In this document: one piece after another, positions 1-7,380 of the stretch
Layout of the letters: each line of letters opens with the position of its first letter
Numbering within the stretch: the first letter of the stretch is position 1
Notes under the pieces: generated by a model
What the model saw: only the letters and a program-made list of their open reading frames with translations
What the model was told of the DNA's origin: nothing
The model's database searches: none
Translations under genes and position numbers: made by a program
NCBI GenBank assembly: GCA_944372315.1
Contig: CALVYX010000065.1
Coordinates: 1 to 11,983 of the forward strand
Source of the DNA: an uncultured Bacilli bacterium
GTDB lineage: Bacteria > Bacillota_I > Bacilli_A > RF39 > UBA660
Reading direction: 5' to 3'
DNA length: 11,983 nucleotides

Positions 1-231
1 GCTGCTAAAGTAATGCTTAAACCTGCAGTAGCTGGTACTGGAGTTATTGCTGGTGGAGCAGTTCGTGCTGTACTAGAACTTGCTGGAATTCGTGATATTT
101 CGTCTAAATCACTTGGATCAAGAACTAAAAATAATATGGCTAACGCTACAATTGATGCACTAAAACAATTAAAAACACCTGAACACACTGCAGAACTAAG
201 AGGAAAAACTGTAGAGGAGATTTTAGGATAA
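1..231 (+). CDS. rpsE: 30S ribosomal protein S5, C-terminal part (5' end outside window)
   Basis: The frame is open from base 1 and encodes the last 76 residues of S5, ending in TAA at 229-231. The piece starts [10 protein letters not shown] and continues through [19 protein letters not shown] and the segment around [17 protein letters not shown], which is the conserved C-terminal S5 fold (the ribosomal S5 domain 2-like half). S5 helps form the mRNA entry and decoding region of the 30S subunit. The next gene, rplO, starts on the last base of this stop codon (TAATG), so the two are probably translationally coupled. In most bacteria rpmD lies between them; it is missing here. The ATG at position 13 is an internal methionine, not the start. 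Identification is secure from sequence and context. Confidence 0.96.
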   Translation, partial: AAKVMLKPAVAGTGVIAGGAVRAVLELAGIRDISSKSLGSRTKNNMANATIDALKQLKTPEHTAELRGKTVEEILG

Positions 232-674
232 TGAAATTACATGAATTAGAAAAAAATATTGGTGCAACAAAAAGAAGAAAGATTGTAGGTCGTGGACCAG
301 GTTCAGGTTTAGGTAAAACAAGTGGAAGAGGACAGAAAGGTCAAAATTCTAGAAGTGGTGGAGGAGTAAAAGCTACATTTGAAGGTGGACAATTACCTTT
401 ATATAGACGCTTACCAAAAAGAGGATTCTCAAATTATAAATTTAAAACTACATATGCAACAGTAAATGTAGGAGATTTAAATAGATTTGAAGATGGTACT
501 TTAGTTACTCCAGCATTACTTAAAGAAGTTGGGTTAGCAAATAAAGAGTTAGATGGAATTAAAATATTAGGAAATGGAAATTTAGAGAAGAAATTAACAA
601 TTCAAGCTCATAAATTTTCAAATAGCGCAGTAGAAAAAATTGAAGCATCTGGAAGTAAAATTGAGGTGATCTAA
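231..674 (+). CDS. rplO: 50S ribosomal protein L15
   Basis: The 147-residue product has the usual bacterial L15 length. Its basic, glycine-rich N-terminal arm (roughly residues 12-50, with [20 protein letters not shown] and then [12 protein letters not shown]) threads into 23S rRNA in known ribosome structures. The [15 protein letters not shown] segment that follows is a family hallmark. The C-terminal globular half ends in SGSKIEVI. L15 is a late-assembly large-subunit protein. The ATG overlaps the rpsE stop by one base. The purine-rich GTAGAGGAG just upstream, inside rpsE, serves as ribosome binding site. secY starts two bases after the TAA stop, as in the usual spc operon. Confidence 0.97.
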   Translation: MKLHELEKNIGATKRRKIVGRGPGSGLGKTSGRGQKGQNSRSGGGVKATFEGGQLPLYRRLPKRGFSNYKFKTTYATVNVGDLNRFEDGTLVTPALLKEVGLANKELDGIKILGNGNLEKKLTIQAHKFSNSAVEKIEASGSKIEVI

Positions 675-675
675 T

Positions 676-1941
676 ATGTTTCAGCCGTTGAAACAATTAA
701 TGTCACCTATTAATAAAGATTTACGTAGAAGAATTTTATTTACATTAGGTGCATTATTGATATTTGTTGTAGGAACAGGAATTCAAATTCCAGGTACAGC
801 AGATGTCACTGGGAGTTTAGGTTTTTTGGAATTAATTAATGTTATGGGTGGAGGAGCCTTAAAGCAATTTTCAATCTTTGCTTTAGGTGTAATGCCTTAC
901 ATCACAGCATCAATTATTGTCCAATTATTACAAATGGATATTGTTCCATACTTTAGTGAGTTAAAGAAACAAGGACCAGTAGGGCGTCAAAAGATTAATC
1001 AAATTACTAGATATATGGGTATTGTCTTTGCCTTTATTGAAGGATTTGCATTTGCGTTTGCATTCTTAGGGGAAGGACAGTCAACCTTAGATTATATGTA
1101 TGTAGCTACTGTTATGACAGCAGGTACAGCATTCCTATTATGGTTAGGAGATCAAATAACTCAAAAAGGTATCGGTAATGGTATATCATTAATTATTATG
1201 GCAGGTATTATTTCAACATTACCAACAATGTTTGTAACAGCTTTCCAACAATTAATTTTAGAAAGCGAGTTAGCTCTACCTTTAGGTATTGCATCATTTG
1301 TTGGCTTTGTCATAGTTTATTTTTTAATAGTAATTGGAGTAATATTTGTTGAAAATTCAGAGCGTAAGGTAGCTATCCAATATGCTAATAAAACAACTAG
1401 TGCAATGGGTGCTAACCAATCGTATATGCCAATTAAAATTAATTCAGCTGGAGTAATACCAGTAATCTTTGCATCAAGCTTACTTGCAATACCTGCAACC
1501 ATAGCACAATTTGTAAAGAATGATGGATTTACTAATTTCGTAAATACATATTTAAACTATACAACCCCAGTTGGATTCTTAATATTTGTAGTATTAATTT
1601 ATTTCTTTGCCTATTTTTATACGTTCTTACAATTAAAACCAGATGAATTAGCAAAGAATTTACAAAACAATGGTGGATTTATTCCTGGTGTTAGACCTGG
1701 AAAAGATACTGAGAAATATATAGGTAATATATTATCAAAGTTAACTATTGTTGGTGGTTTATTTCTTGTTATTATTTCAGGATTACCAATTATATTTAGT
1801 AATGTTACACAGTTACCATCTACTATAACCATAGGTGGAACTAGTTTATTAATCGTAGTTGGTGTTGCTCTTGAAACATATAAACAATTAGAGGGTAGTT
1901 TGGTTACAAGAACTTATAAGAAGGGATATAGTAGAAGATAA
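676..1941 (+). CDS. secY: Protein translocase subunit SecY
   Basis: The 421-residue polytopic membrane protein is the channel subunit of the SecYEG translocon. About ten hydrophobic segments can be seen, beginning near residue 20 (RILFTLGALLIFVVGTGIQI). Family hallmarks include LGVMPYITASIIVQLLQ (TM2), the QITQKGIGNGISLIIMAGI stretch before and in TM5, the cytosolic loop with ERKVAIQYA, the loop with GFIPGVRPGKDT, and the C-terminal LETYKQLEGSLVTRTYKKG tail. The cytosolic loops carry the conserved arginines and lysines expected to contact SecA and the ribosome. The GAGGTGAT ribosome binding site lies at the end of rplO. The stop overlaps the adk ATG by one base (TAATG). The length is close to that of B. 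subtilis SecY. It is the channel through which the surface protein at the right end of this window would be exported. Confidence 0.98.
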   Translation: MFQPLKQLMSPINKDLRRRILFTLGALLIFVVGTGIQIPGTADVTGSLGFLELINVMGGGALKQFSIFALGVMPYITASIIVQLLQMDIVPYFSELKKQGPVGRQKINQITRYMGIVFAFIEGFAFAFAFLGEGQSTLDYMYVATVMTAGTAFLLWLGDQITQKGIGNGISLIIMAGIISTLPTMFVTAFQQLILESELALPLGIASFVGFVIVYFLIVIGVIFVENSERKVAIQYANKTTSAMGANQSYMPIKINSAGVIPVIFASSLLAIPATIAQFVKNDGFTNFVNTYLNYTTPVGFLIFVVLIYFFAYFYTFLQLKPDELAKNLQNNGGFIPGVRPGKDTEKYIGNILSKLTIVGGLFLVIISGLPIIFSNVTQLPSTITIGGTSLLIVVGVALETYKQLEGSLVTRTYKKGYSRR

Positions 1942-2618
1942 TGAAGAATTTAATACTAATTGCTGCACCAGGTGCAGGTAAAGGAACTTTAGCAAATGAT
2001 TTAAAAGAAAAATATCATTATACACATATTTCAACAGGAGATTTATTAAGGGAAGCAGCGGCAAAAGGTGATGAACTAGGTAAACAAATTCATGAAATGC
2101 AAACTAAAGGAATGTTGGTATCTGATGAAATTGTAGCAAGTGCTTTAAAAAATAGATTAATGGAGCCGGACTGTGATAATGGATACATCTTAGATGGATA
2201 TCCTAGAACAGTGAAGCAAGCTGAAATGTATGATAATCTTTTAAAAGAATTAAATAAAGATTTAGGTATGGTAATTGTCCTAGACATAGAAAAAGAGTTA
2301 TTAATTGAAAGAATAACTGGTAGAAGATTATGTCGTGGATGTGATGCTATATATAATATATATAATCCTGAATTAACTCCTAAAGATCCTAATACTTGTG
2401 ATAAGTGCGGTAGCGAATTATATCAGCGAAGTGATGATAATTTAGAGTCACTAGAGACTAGATATAATACTTATCTTGAAAAGACACAACCACTAATTGA
2501 TTATTACAATAATAAAGGGTGTCTATATAGAGTAAATAGTAGTTCTGGATCGAAAGAAACTTTGAAACAAGTTGTGGAACTACTAAATAAACTAGGTGAT
2601 AGTGTTGATAAAAATTAA
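1941..2618 (+). CDS. adk: Adenylate kinase, zinc-LID type
   Basis: This enzyme interconverts ATP + AMP and 2 ADP in the cytosol. The 225-residue product has the P-loop at residues 8-16 (AAPGAGKGT), the AMP-binding STGDLLR (31-37), the DGYPR motif (85-89), and a long LID with four cysteines in two CxxC pairs (C131/C134 and C153/C156), which is the zinc-binding Gram-positive form. Arginines R128, R163 and R174 lie where the family has its phosphate-binding arginines. Oddities are the first P-loop glycine replaced by alanine (A8), leucine in place of the usual glutamine in GKGTQ, and a C-terminal tail slightly longer than the ~217-residue B. subtilis enzyme. The start overlaps the secY stop by one base, and map begins inside its 3' end. 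Identification is secure. Confidence 0.97.
   Translation: MKNLILIAAPGAGKGTLANDLKEKYHYTHISTGDLLREAAAKGDELGKQIHEMQTKGMLVSDEIVASALKNRLMEPDCDNGYILDGYPRTVKQAEMYDNLLKELNKDLGMVIVLDIEKELLIERITGRRLCRGCDAIYNIYNPELTPKDPNTCDKCGSELYQRSDDNLESLETRYNTYLEKTQPLIDYYNNKGCLYRVNSSSGSKETLKQVVELLNKLGDSVDKN
2594..2600 (+). promoter_or_regulatory. Ribosome binding site choosing the TTG start of map
   Basis: AGGTGAT inside the 3' end of adk is complementary to the 16S anti-SD. It lies four bases before TTG 2605, the start that gives the family-typical N-terminus [10 protein letters not shown]. The upstream in-frame GTG at 2596 falls within this site and so is unlikely to be used. GTG 2602 is possible but very close. 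No in-frame ATG is available near the family-typical N-terminus. Confidence 0.6.
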
Positions 2619-3351
2619 AAGTGATCGCGAGATCGAATTACTTACTATTGCTGGTCATATTGTTTATTTGACCCATCAATATTTAAAACCTTATATAAAA
2701 GAAGGTATAACTACTAAAGAACTAGATACTTTAGCAGAAGAATTTATTTTAAGTCAAGGTGCTACTCCATCTTTTAAAGGATATAACGGATTTCCAGGTT
2801 CCATTTGTACTAGTATTAATAATCAAGTAGTACATGGAATTCCTGGGAAGACAAAACTAAAAAAAGGTGATATAATATCGATCGATATTGGGGCATGTTA
2901 TAAGGGATACCATGGAGATTCTGCTTGGAGTTACCCAGTAGGAGAAGTGGATAACAATAAAAAATATCTTTTAGAACATACTGAAAAAGCACTATATGAA
3001 GGCTTAAAACAAGTAAAACCAGGTAACAGAATTGGAGATATTTCTCACGCAGTAGAGGAATATGCTAATAAATATAAGTTAGGCGTTGTTAAAGAATTAG
3101 TAGGGCATGGTGTAGGTAGTAAATTACATGAAGAACCTGATGTTCCTAATTATGGACCAAAAGGTGTTGGACCTTTATTAAAAGAAGGAATGGTAATTGC
3201 TGTTGAACCAATGTTAAATTTAGGAAGTCCTGATATATATATGTTAGATGATGGGTGGACAATTGAAACGGATGACTACAGTCCGTCAGCTCATTTTGAA
3301 CATACTGTAGTAGTAACTAAGGATGGATACAAAATATTAACGGGAGAGTGA
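2605..3351 (+). CDS. map: Methionine aminopeptidase type I
   Basis: This cytosolic metalloprotease removes the initiator methionine after deformylation. With the TTG start at 2605 the product has 248 residues, the length of B. subtilis MapA. All five metal ligands and the key histidine are present: H77 (VVHGIPG), D94 (SIDIG), D105 (GDSAW), H168 (GHGVG), E201 (AVEPM) and E232 (FEHTV). The GGHGVG-like motif here reads VGHGVG. The N-terminal [13 protein letters not shown] aligns with the MI.IK...EIE start of the family. The gene overlaps adk by 14 bases, so translation is probably coupled. It ends in TGA, the only TGA stop among the complete genes here, which supports the standard code. infA follows after four bases. 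Confidence 0.96.
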   Translation: MIKIKSDREIELLTIAGHIVYLTHQYLKPYIKEGITTKELDTLAEEFILSQGATPSFKGYNGFPGSICTSINNQVVHGIPGKTKLKKGDIISIDIGACYKGYHGDSAWSYPVGEVDNNKKYLLEHTEKALYEGLKQVKPGNRIGDISHAVEEYANKYKLGVVKELVGHGVGSKLHEEPDVPNYGPKGVGPLLKEGMVIAVEPMLNLGSPDIYMLDDGWTIETDDYSPSAHFEHTVVVTKDGYKILTGE

Positions 3352-3355
3352 TGAT

Positions 3356-3571
3356 ATGGCTAAGGATGATACAATAGAGATCGAAGGACATGTCCTAGAA
3401 GTATTACCAGGTGGTAAATTTAAAGTTCAACTGGAAAATGGACACATTGTGGAAGCTCACGTTTCTGGTAAAATCCGAATGAATTACATTCGCATCTTAC
3501 CAGGGGATACCGTAATGCTAGAACTATCGCCTTATGATTTAACACGTGGGCGTATAACCTATAGGAAATAA
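3356..3571 (+). CDS. infA: Translation initiation factor IF-1
   Basis: The 71-residue protein is a single S1/OB-fold domain with the canonical features: [29 protein letters not shown], the loop [19 protein letters not shown], and [16 protein letters not shown] at the end. IF-1 binds the 30S A site during initiation. A strong site (GGGAGAGTGA) overlaps the end of map. Bacillus species carry an extra small gene between map and infA; here there are only four bases. rpmJ follows after 13 bases. Confidence 0.98.
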   Translation: MAKDDTIEIEGHVLEVLPGGKFKVQLENGHIVEAHVSGKIRMNYIRILPGDTVMLELSPYDLTRGRITYRK

Positions 3572-3584
3572 TAGGAGGGATATT

Positions 3585-3698
3585 ATGAAAGTAAAAGCAT
3601 CAGCAAAACCAATTTGCGAAAAATGCAAAGTTATTAAACGTAAAGGTAAAATTAGAATTATTTGTGAAAATCCAAAACACAAACAAAGACAAGGATAA
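3585..3698 (+). CDS. rpmJ: 50S ribosomal protein L36, zinc (C+) form
   Basis: This 37-residue gene is too short for most length cut-offs. It starts [19 protein letters not shown] and ends NPKHKQRQG. The zinc ligands C11, C14, C27 and H32 are all present, so this is the C+ form that depends on zinc. The length matches B. subtilis L36 (37 residues). ATG 3585 is preceded by a strong ATAGGAGGG site eight or so bases upstream. It lies between infA and rpsM, its usual place. No C- paralogue is visible in the window. Confidence 0.97.
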   Translation: MKVKASAKPICEKCKVIKRKGKIRIICENPKHKQRQG

Positions 3699-3716
3699 TG
3701 AAAGGAAGTGTATTCT

Positions 3717-4082
3717 ATGGCACGTATTAAAGGTGTAGATATACCAAATGATAAACAAGTAGAAGTTTCATTAACATATATTTACGGTATAGGAAGAAAT
3801 CTATCTAAGAAAATTTTAGCAGATGCAGGAGTAAATCCTATGACTAAAGTAAAAGATTTAGATAATGATGAATTAAATAAAATTCGTGACGAAGTTAATA
3901 AGTATGTTGTCGAAGGTGATTTAAGACGTGAAGTTAATATGAACATTAAGACAAAAATGGAAATTAATTCATACCAAGGAACTCGTCATAAAAAAGGATT
4001 ACCTGTAAGAGGACAATCAACAAGAAGTAATGCTCGTACTCGTAAAGGAAAAGGTAAGACAATAGCTAATAAAAAGAAATAA
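3717..4082 (+). CDS. rpsM: 30S ribosomal protein S13
   Basis: The 121-residue product begins [17 protein letters not shown], the standard S13 start. An upstream in-frame GTG (3708) would add three residues but overlaps the ribosome binding site AAAGGAAG (3701-3708), so ATG 3717 is chosen. The helix-two-turn-helix body contains [14 protein letters not shown], and the basic tail has [20 protein letters not shown] followed by TRKGKGKT. That tail reaches the decoding region and tRNA. S13 sits in the head of the 30S subunit and bridges to the 50S. It is the first gene of the classical alpha-operon order rpsM-rpsK-rpoA-rplQ. rpsD is not in this cluster, as in Bacillus. Confidence 0.97.
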   Translation: MARIKGVDIPNDKQVEVSLTYIYGIGRNLSKKILADAGVNPMTKVKDLDNDELNKIRDEVNKYVVEGDLRREVNMNIKTKMEINSYQGTRHKKGLPVRGQSTRSNARTRKGKGKTIANKKK

Positions 4083-4112
4083 TAGAAAATAGTTAAAAAG
4101 GAGGTCAAACTT

Positions 4113-4496
4113 ATGGCTTATAAAACTAGAAAAAGAAAAGTTAAAAAGAATGTTCCTGAAGGTGTAGCACACATTCATTCAACATTTAATAATACAATAA
4201 CTACTATAACTGACCAAGAAGGGAACGCTATTTCTTGGGCTTCAAGTGGAGCAATAGGTTTTAAAGGTAGTAAAAAATCAACACCATTTGCAGCAGGTAT
4301 GGCAGCAGAAGCAGCAGGTAAAGCAGCATATGATGCTGGAATGAGAAAAGTTGAAGTTTATGTTAAAGGTTTAGGACCAGGACGTGAAACAGCTATTAGA
4401 TCACTTCAAACAGCAGGACTAGAAGTTACTGCAATTAATGATGTGACACCAATACCACATAATGGATGTCGTCCACCAAAACGTCCACGTGGTTAA
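4113..4496 (+). CDS. rpsK: 30S ribosomal protein S11
   Basis: The 127-residue protein has the expected core: [20 protein letters not shown], then [37 protein letters not shown], and the highly conserved end [18 protein letters not shown]. It lies on the 30S platform near the E site and mRNA exit. The start ATG has a near-perfect AAAAGGAGGT site at spacing seven. The gap of 30 bases from rpsM is the largest within the alpha cluster but shows no hairpin. Confidence 0.98.
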   Translation: MAYKTRKRKVKKNVPEGVAHIHSTFNNTITTITDQEGNAISWASSGAIGFKGSKKSTPFAAGMAAEAAGKAAYDAGMRKVEVYVKGLGPGRETAIRSLQTAGLEVTAINDVTPIPHNGCRPPKRPRG

Positions 4497-4518
4497 TTAA
4501 AATAAAGGAGGTAGTTTC

Positions 4519-5469
4519 ATGATAGAATTTGAAAAACCAAACTATAAAATAACTGATTATGTAGAAAGTAATTTTTATGGAAGATTTGAGATTGAACCAT
4601 TAGAAAGAGGATTTGGTACTACTTTAGGTAATGCCTTAAGACGTGTAATGTTATCATCTTTACCAGGTTCAGCAATAAGTAGTGTTAAAATTGAAGGTGC
4701 ACTACATGAATTTCAAACATTAGAAGGAGTTATTGAAGATGTTACAACTATTATCTTAAATTTAAAGAAAGTTGTAATTAAAAATCATTCTAATGATAGT
4801 AAAGTAATTAGACTTAATGTTACAAAAGAAGGACCAGTTACAGCAGGTGATATCGAACGTGATGCTGATATCGAAATAATTAATCCAGATTTAGTAATTG
4901 CTAATGTTGCTAAAGGTGGTAAATTAGTAGCAGAAATGACTGTATCCAATGGTAGAGGATATGTAAGAAGCGAGGAAAACAAGAAATTATTAGATATCAA
5001 AAAAGTAGGAGTTATCCCAATAGATTCATTATTTTCACCTATTGATCGTGTTTCATATGAAGTGGAAAGCGCTCGTGTAGGACAAGATGAAAGTTATGAT
5101 AAATTAATTTTAAATGTATGGACAAATGGTTCAACTAAACCAGAGGAAGCAATAGCACTAGCAGCAAGAATTTTAATTGAGCATTTCAATATTCTTACTA
5201 ACTTAAGTAATATTGCTGATATGACTGGTATGATGATCGAAAAAACAGAAGATCCAAAAGTAAAAGCATTAGAAACTACAATAGAAGATCTTGATTTCTC
5301 AGTACGTGCATATAATTGCTTAAAAAGAGCAGGAATTCATACATTACAAGATTTAGTTAATAGATCAGAAAATGATATGATGAAGATACGTAATTTAGGT
5401 AAGAAATCGTTAAAAGAAGTGTTAGATAAAGTAAAAGAACTAGGTTTAGTTTTACGTGAAGATGATTAG
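4519..5469 (+). CDS. rpoA: RNA polymerase alpha subunit
   Basis: The 316-residue product has both expected domains. The N-terminal dimerisation domain (about 1-230) contains FGTTLGNALRRVMLSSLPGSA near residues 32-52 and the DRVSYEVESARVGQ stretch. The C-terminal DNA- and activator-binding domain (about 256-316) has SVRAYNCLKRAGI and KIRNLGKKSLKEV. R263, N266, C267, L268 and K269 line up with the UP-element-contacting R265/N268 region of E. coli alpha, so UP-element recognition should be intact. A strong AAAGGAGGT site precedes the ATG. rplQ follows after 15 bases. Confidence 0.98.
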   Translation: MIEFEKPNYKITDYVESNFYGRFEIEPLERGFGTTLGNALRRVMLSSLPGSAISSVKIEGALHEFQTLEGVIEDVTTIILNLKKVVIKNHSNDSKVIRLNVTKEGPVTAGDIERDADIEIINPDLVIANVAKGGKLVAEMTVSNGRGYVRSEENKKLLDIKKVGVIPIDSLFSPIDRVSYEVESARVGQDESYDKLILNVWTNGSTKPEEAIALAARILIEHFNILTNLSNIADMTGMMIEKTEDPKVKALETTIEDLDFSVRAYNCLKRAGIHTLQDLVNRSENDMMKIRNLGKKSLKEVLDKVKELGLVLREDD

Positions 5470-5484
5470 TAAGGAGGAGTCAAA

Positions 5485-5829
5485 GTGGCATATAGAAAAT
5501 TAGGAGTTGATAACAAACATAGAAGAAGCATGCTTGCTAATCTTACTAAAGATGTTATCATGAATGGTAGTATAGAAACAACTGAGACAAGAGCAAAAGA
5601 AGCTCGTAAATTTGTTGATAAAATGATTACTTATGGAAAAGATGGCGGATTAGTTGCAAGAAGAAAAGCACTAGCTTTCCTTCATAATGACACTGCTGCT
5701 GTTAAAAAAGTATTTGATGAACTTGCACCAAAATATGCAAATAGAAATGGTGGATACACAAGAATCTTAAAATTAGATGAACGTAGAGGAGACGACGCGT
5801 TAATCGTAAGATTAGAATTAGTAGACTAG
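5485..5829 (+). CDS. rplQ: 50S ribosomal protein L17
   Basis: The 114-residue protein starts at GTG 5485, positioned by AAGGAGGAG at 5471-5479. The sequence MAYRKLGVDNKHRRSMLANL is the L17 N-terminus, followed by GSIETTETRAKEARK and the C-terminal NGGYTRILKLDERRGDDA. L17 lies near the exit tunnel of the 50S subunit. It is the last gene of the cluster. Its stop codon TAG lies inside the stem of the following terminator. Confidence 0.97.
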   Translation: MAYRKLGVDNKHRRSMLANLTKDVIMNGSIETTETRAKEARKFVDKMITYGKDGGLVARRKALAFLHNDTAAVKKVFDELAPKYANRNGGYTRILKLDERRGDDALIVRLELVD

Positions 5830-5847
5830 TAATAGTCTCTTTTTTTT
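5823..5847 (+). terminator. Intrinsic terminator of the spc/alpha cluster
   Basis: Arms AGACTA (5823-5828) and TAGTCT (5833-5838) form a perfect 6-bp stem with a GTAA loop, followed by CTCTTTTTTTT. The rplQ stop codon (5827-5829) is split between the left arm and the loop, so a ribosome terminating there would cover the hairpin. The stem is AT-containing and modest, but the T run is long. Confidence 0.8.
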
Positions 5848-5858
5848 GCAAAAAAATA

Positions 5859-5887
5859 TAGACTAATCGACAAATCTCTAGTATAAT
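5859..5887 (+). promoter_or_regulatory. Predicted promoter for the membrane-anchored protein gene
   Basis: A consensus -10 TATAAT is at 5882-5887. At 17-bp spacing the -35 would be TAGACT (5859-5864), four of six matches to TTGACA. An 8-base direct repeat TAATCGAC (5864-5871 and 5884-5891) lies one copy in the spacer and one over the -10, 20 bp apart. The expected start site is near 5894, giving a leader of about 20 bases that contains AGAGGTG (5901-5907). Confidence 0.6.
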
Positions 5888-5913
5888 CGACTTAGAATAA
5901 AGAGGTGTAGAGA

Positions 5914-7320
5914 ATGAATGGGAAAAAAGTAGTAAGTATTTTATTATTTGTAGTAGCACTAGCCATGATTGGTAGTGGTGTTTATTTAATGAACTCTAAA
6001 AAGTATATTTTTGAGACAGCAGTGAAAGAAGTATTTGAAAATCTAACGAAATCAGGAGAAGATATATTTTTATTAGATGAATTAGGAAGTAGTGATAAAT
6101 ATAGAATAACTACTGATACTAGTCTTACTATGATGGGTGAAGAATTTGCATCAGTAAACGGTGATTTGTATATTAGTAATAATAATCTATATTTAAATAT
6201 AGATAGTAGTCTTGCTGGCGAAGACTTTATTGGACTTGAAGGACTTGTTGACGAAGAGAGAATTTATTTTAAATTAAAAGAAATAATGGAAAACTTCTAT
6301 TATGATGAAATTACTTCTACAGTGGATGAGACTGTAAGTATGAATGATTTAAGCACTATAGAAGATATAGAAAGAAATGAGATAAATCTACTAATTAATC
6401 TTCTTAGAGACAGTATGTTAAAAGATTTAAAAGATGAAGATCTTGATAAAACAAGTGTAACTTTGAATTTAGGTTCTGAAGAATTTAAAACAAGTAAGAT
6501 ATCATTTGGTATATCTGAGAAAAGATTTATTCAAATTATGATTAATTATTTAGATGCAATTAGTAATGATACACAAGCTATAAAAGTTTTACAAAAATTT
6601 GATAGTGAGTTAACGAAAGAAACTCTAGAAGAAGCAAAAACTACTCTAGAAGAAGAAGTAGAGCAATATGGAGATGAAGATATTTTAAGTTTTGCATTCT
6701 ATCTTGAGGGATTTAATAAAATTAGACGAGTTGAATTAAGTACTGTTGGAGATGGAGAAGTAGATAGTATTGCTACTGAAGTTTTATCTATTACATTTGA
6801 TACTTATACTAATAGTGAAAATAAAAAAGTAAATGATTTTAATTTTATTCAGAACGAAATCGCTTTAATATCCATGGAAGAAGTATATAATACTGAAAAT
6901 GATATAAATCTTACTATTGAATTCAATGGTGGTGAACAAATCGCTAAGTTTTCTGGTAATATGACTAGAGAAAATAATGGAACAACAGTTGATTTAAATG
7001 TGTTATTAGATGAGGAAGAAGTTGCTAATATTACTTTCGGAGTAACTAGAGTGACAGAAAATAAAGAATATACACTTGAATTAAGTTTTACTGAAGCAAC
7101 AACTGAAATGAGCATTAGTTCAATTAATAATATTTATTTAGATGAAGATTTACCATCAGTAGATACTAGTGATGCCGATAGTGTTGACAATTTAACAGAA
7201 GAAGAAATGGCTGAAATTCAAGCATATATTTCAGAAAGATTATATGCGTTAGGTTTATTTGAACAAACTCCAGAGCTTCCTAATCCTAATGATAGTTTAT
7301 TAGAAGATGATAATTTATAG
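5914..7320 (+). CDS. Unrecognised membrane-anchored acidic protein
   Basis: I do not recognise this 468-residue protein. Residues 1-5 are basic and about 6-26 are a hydrophobic segment (VVSILLFVVALAMIGSGVYL), which suggests an N-terminal anchor with the rest outside the cell. There is no lipobox cysteine; indeed the protein has no Cys and no Trp, and its first proline is residue 414. The body is acidic and alternates beta-strand-like stretches (for example residues 62-100 and 325-400) with helices. A charged TLEEAKTTLEEEVEQ helix looks like a duplicated heptad. The C-terminus (about 405-468) is acidic and proline-containing, ending LLEDDNL, and has no sorting motif. The strand pattern recalls lipoprotein folds of the LppX/LolA or DUF6612 kind, but that is only a guess. 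It has its own promoter and terminator, so it is a single-gene unit. The start is set by AGAGGTG six bases upstream. Confidence 0.85.
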   Translation: MNGKKVVSILLFVVALAMIGSGVYLMNSKKYIFETAVKEVFENLTKSGEDIFLLDELGSSDKYRITTDTSLTMMGEEFASVNGDLYISNNNLYLNIDSSLAGEDFIGLEGLVDEERIYFKLKEIMENFYYDEITSTVDETVSMNDLSTIEDIERNEINLLINLLRDSMLKDLKDEDLDKTSVTLNLGSEEFKTSKISFGISEKRFIQIMINYLDAISNDTQAIKVLQKFDSELTKETLEEAKTTLEEEVEQYGDEDILSFAFYLEGFNKIRRVELSTVGDGEVDSIATEVLSITFDTYTNSENKKVNDFNFIQNEIALISMEEVYNTENDINLTIEFNGGEQIAKFSGNMTRENNGTTVDLNVLLDEEEVANITFGVTRVTENKEYTLELSFTEATTEMSISSINNIYLDEDLPSVDTSDADSVDNLTEEEMAEIQAYISERLYALGLFEQTPELPNPNDSLLEDDNL

Positions 7321-7328
7321 TAAAACAG

Positions 7329-7350
7329 AGGTCTAGCAAAGACCTTTTTT
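7329..7350 (+). terminator. Intrinsic terminator after the membrane-anchored protein gene
   Basis: Arms AGGTCT (7329-7334) and AGACCT (7340-7345) form a perfect 6-bp stem with an AGCAA loop, followed by TTTTT. It lies 8 bases after the TAG stop. The -35 region of the next promoter overlaps this hairpin. Confidence 0.82.
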
Positions 7351-7353
7351 CTA

Positions 7354-7362
7354 TGTTATAAT
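7354..7362 (+). promoter_or_regulatory. Extended -10 promoter for the dehydrogenase gene
   Basis: TGTTATAAT (7354-7362) is a perfect extended -10. No convincing -35 exists at 16-18 bp because the terminator hairpin occupies that space, so the promoter would depend on the TGn extension. Transcription should begin near 7369, leaving a leader of about 12 bases that starts with the GGAG ribosome binding site. Confidence 0.65.
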
Positions 7363-7380
7363 GGGCTTGGAGATGGTATT

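Noticed and set aside
1317..1832. Minus-strand reading frames inside secY
   Set aside because: They lie wholly within a secure gene, have no ribosome binding site and show no recognisable protein.
3708..3716. GTG start three codons upstream for rpsM
   Set aside because: It overlaps the ribosome binding site, and [10 protein letters not shown] from ATG 3717 is the standard S13 start.
5702..5959. Minus-strand frame of 85 codons across the rplQ terminator
   Set aside because: It is antisense to rplQ, crosses the terminator and promoter of the next gene, and its product is low-complexity and leucine-rich.
5914..6000. Lipoprotein signal in the anchored protein
   Set aside because: There is no cysteine anywhere in the protein, so no lipobox is possible.
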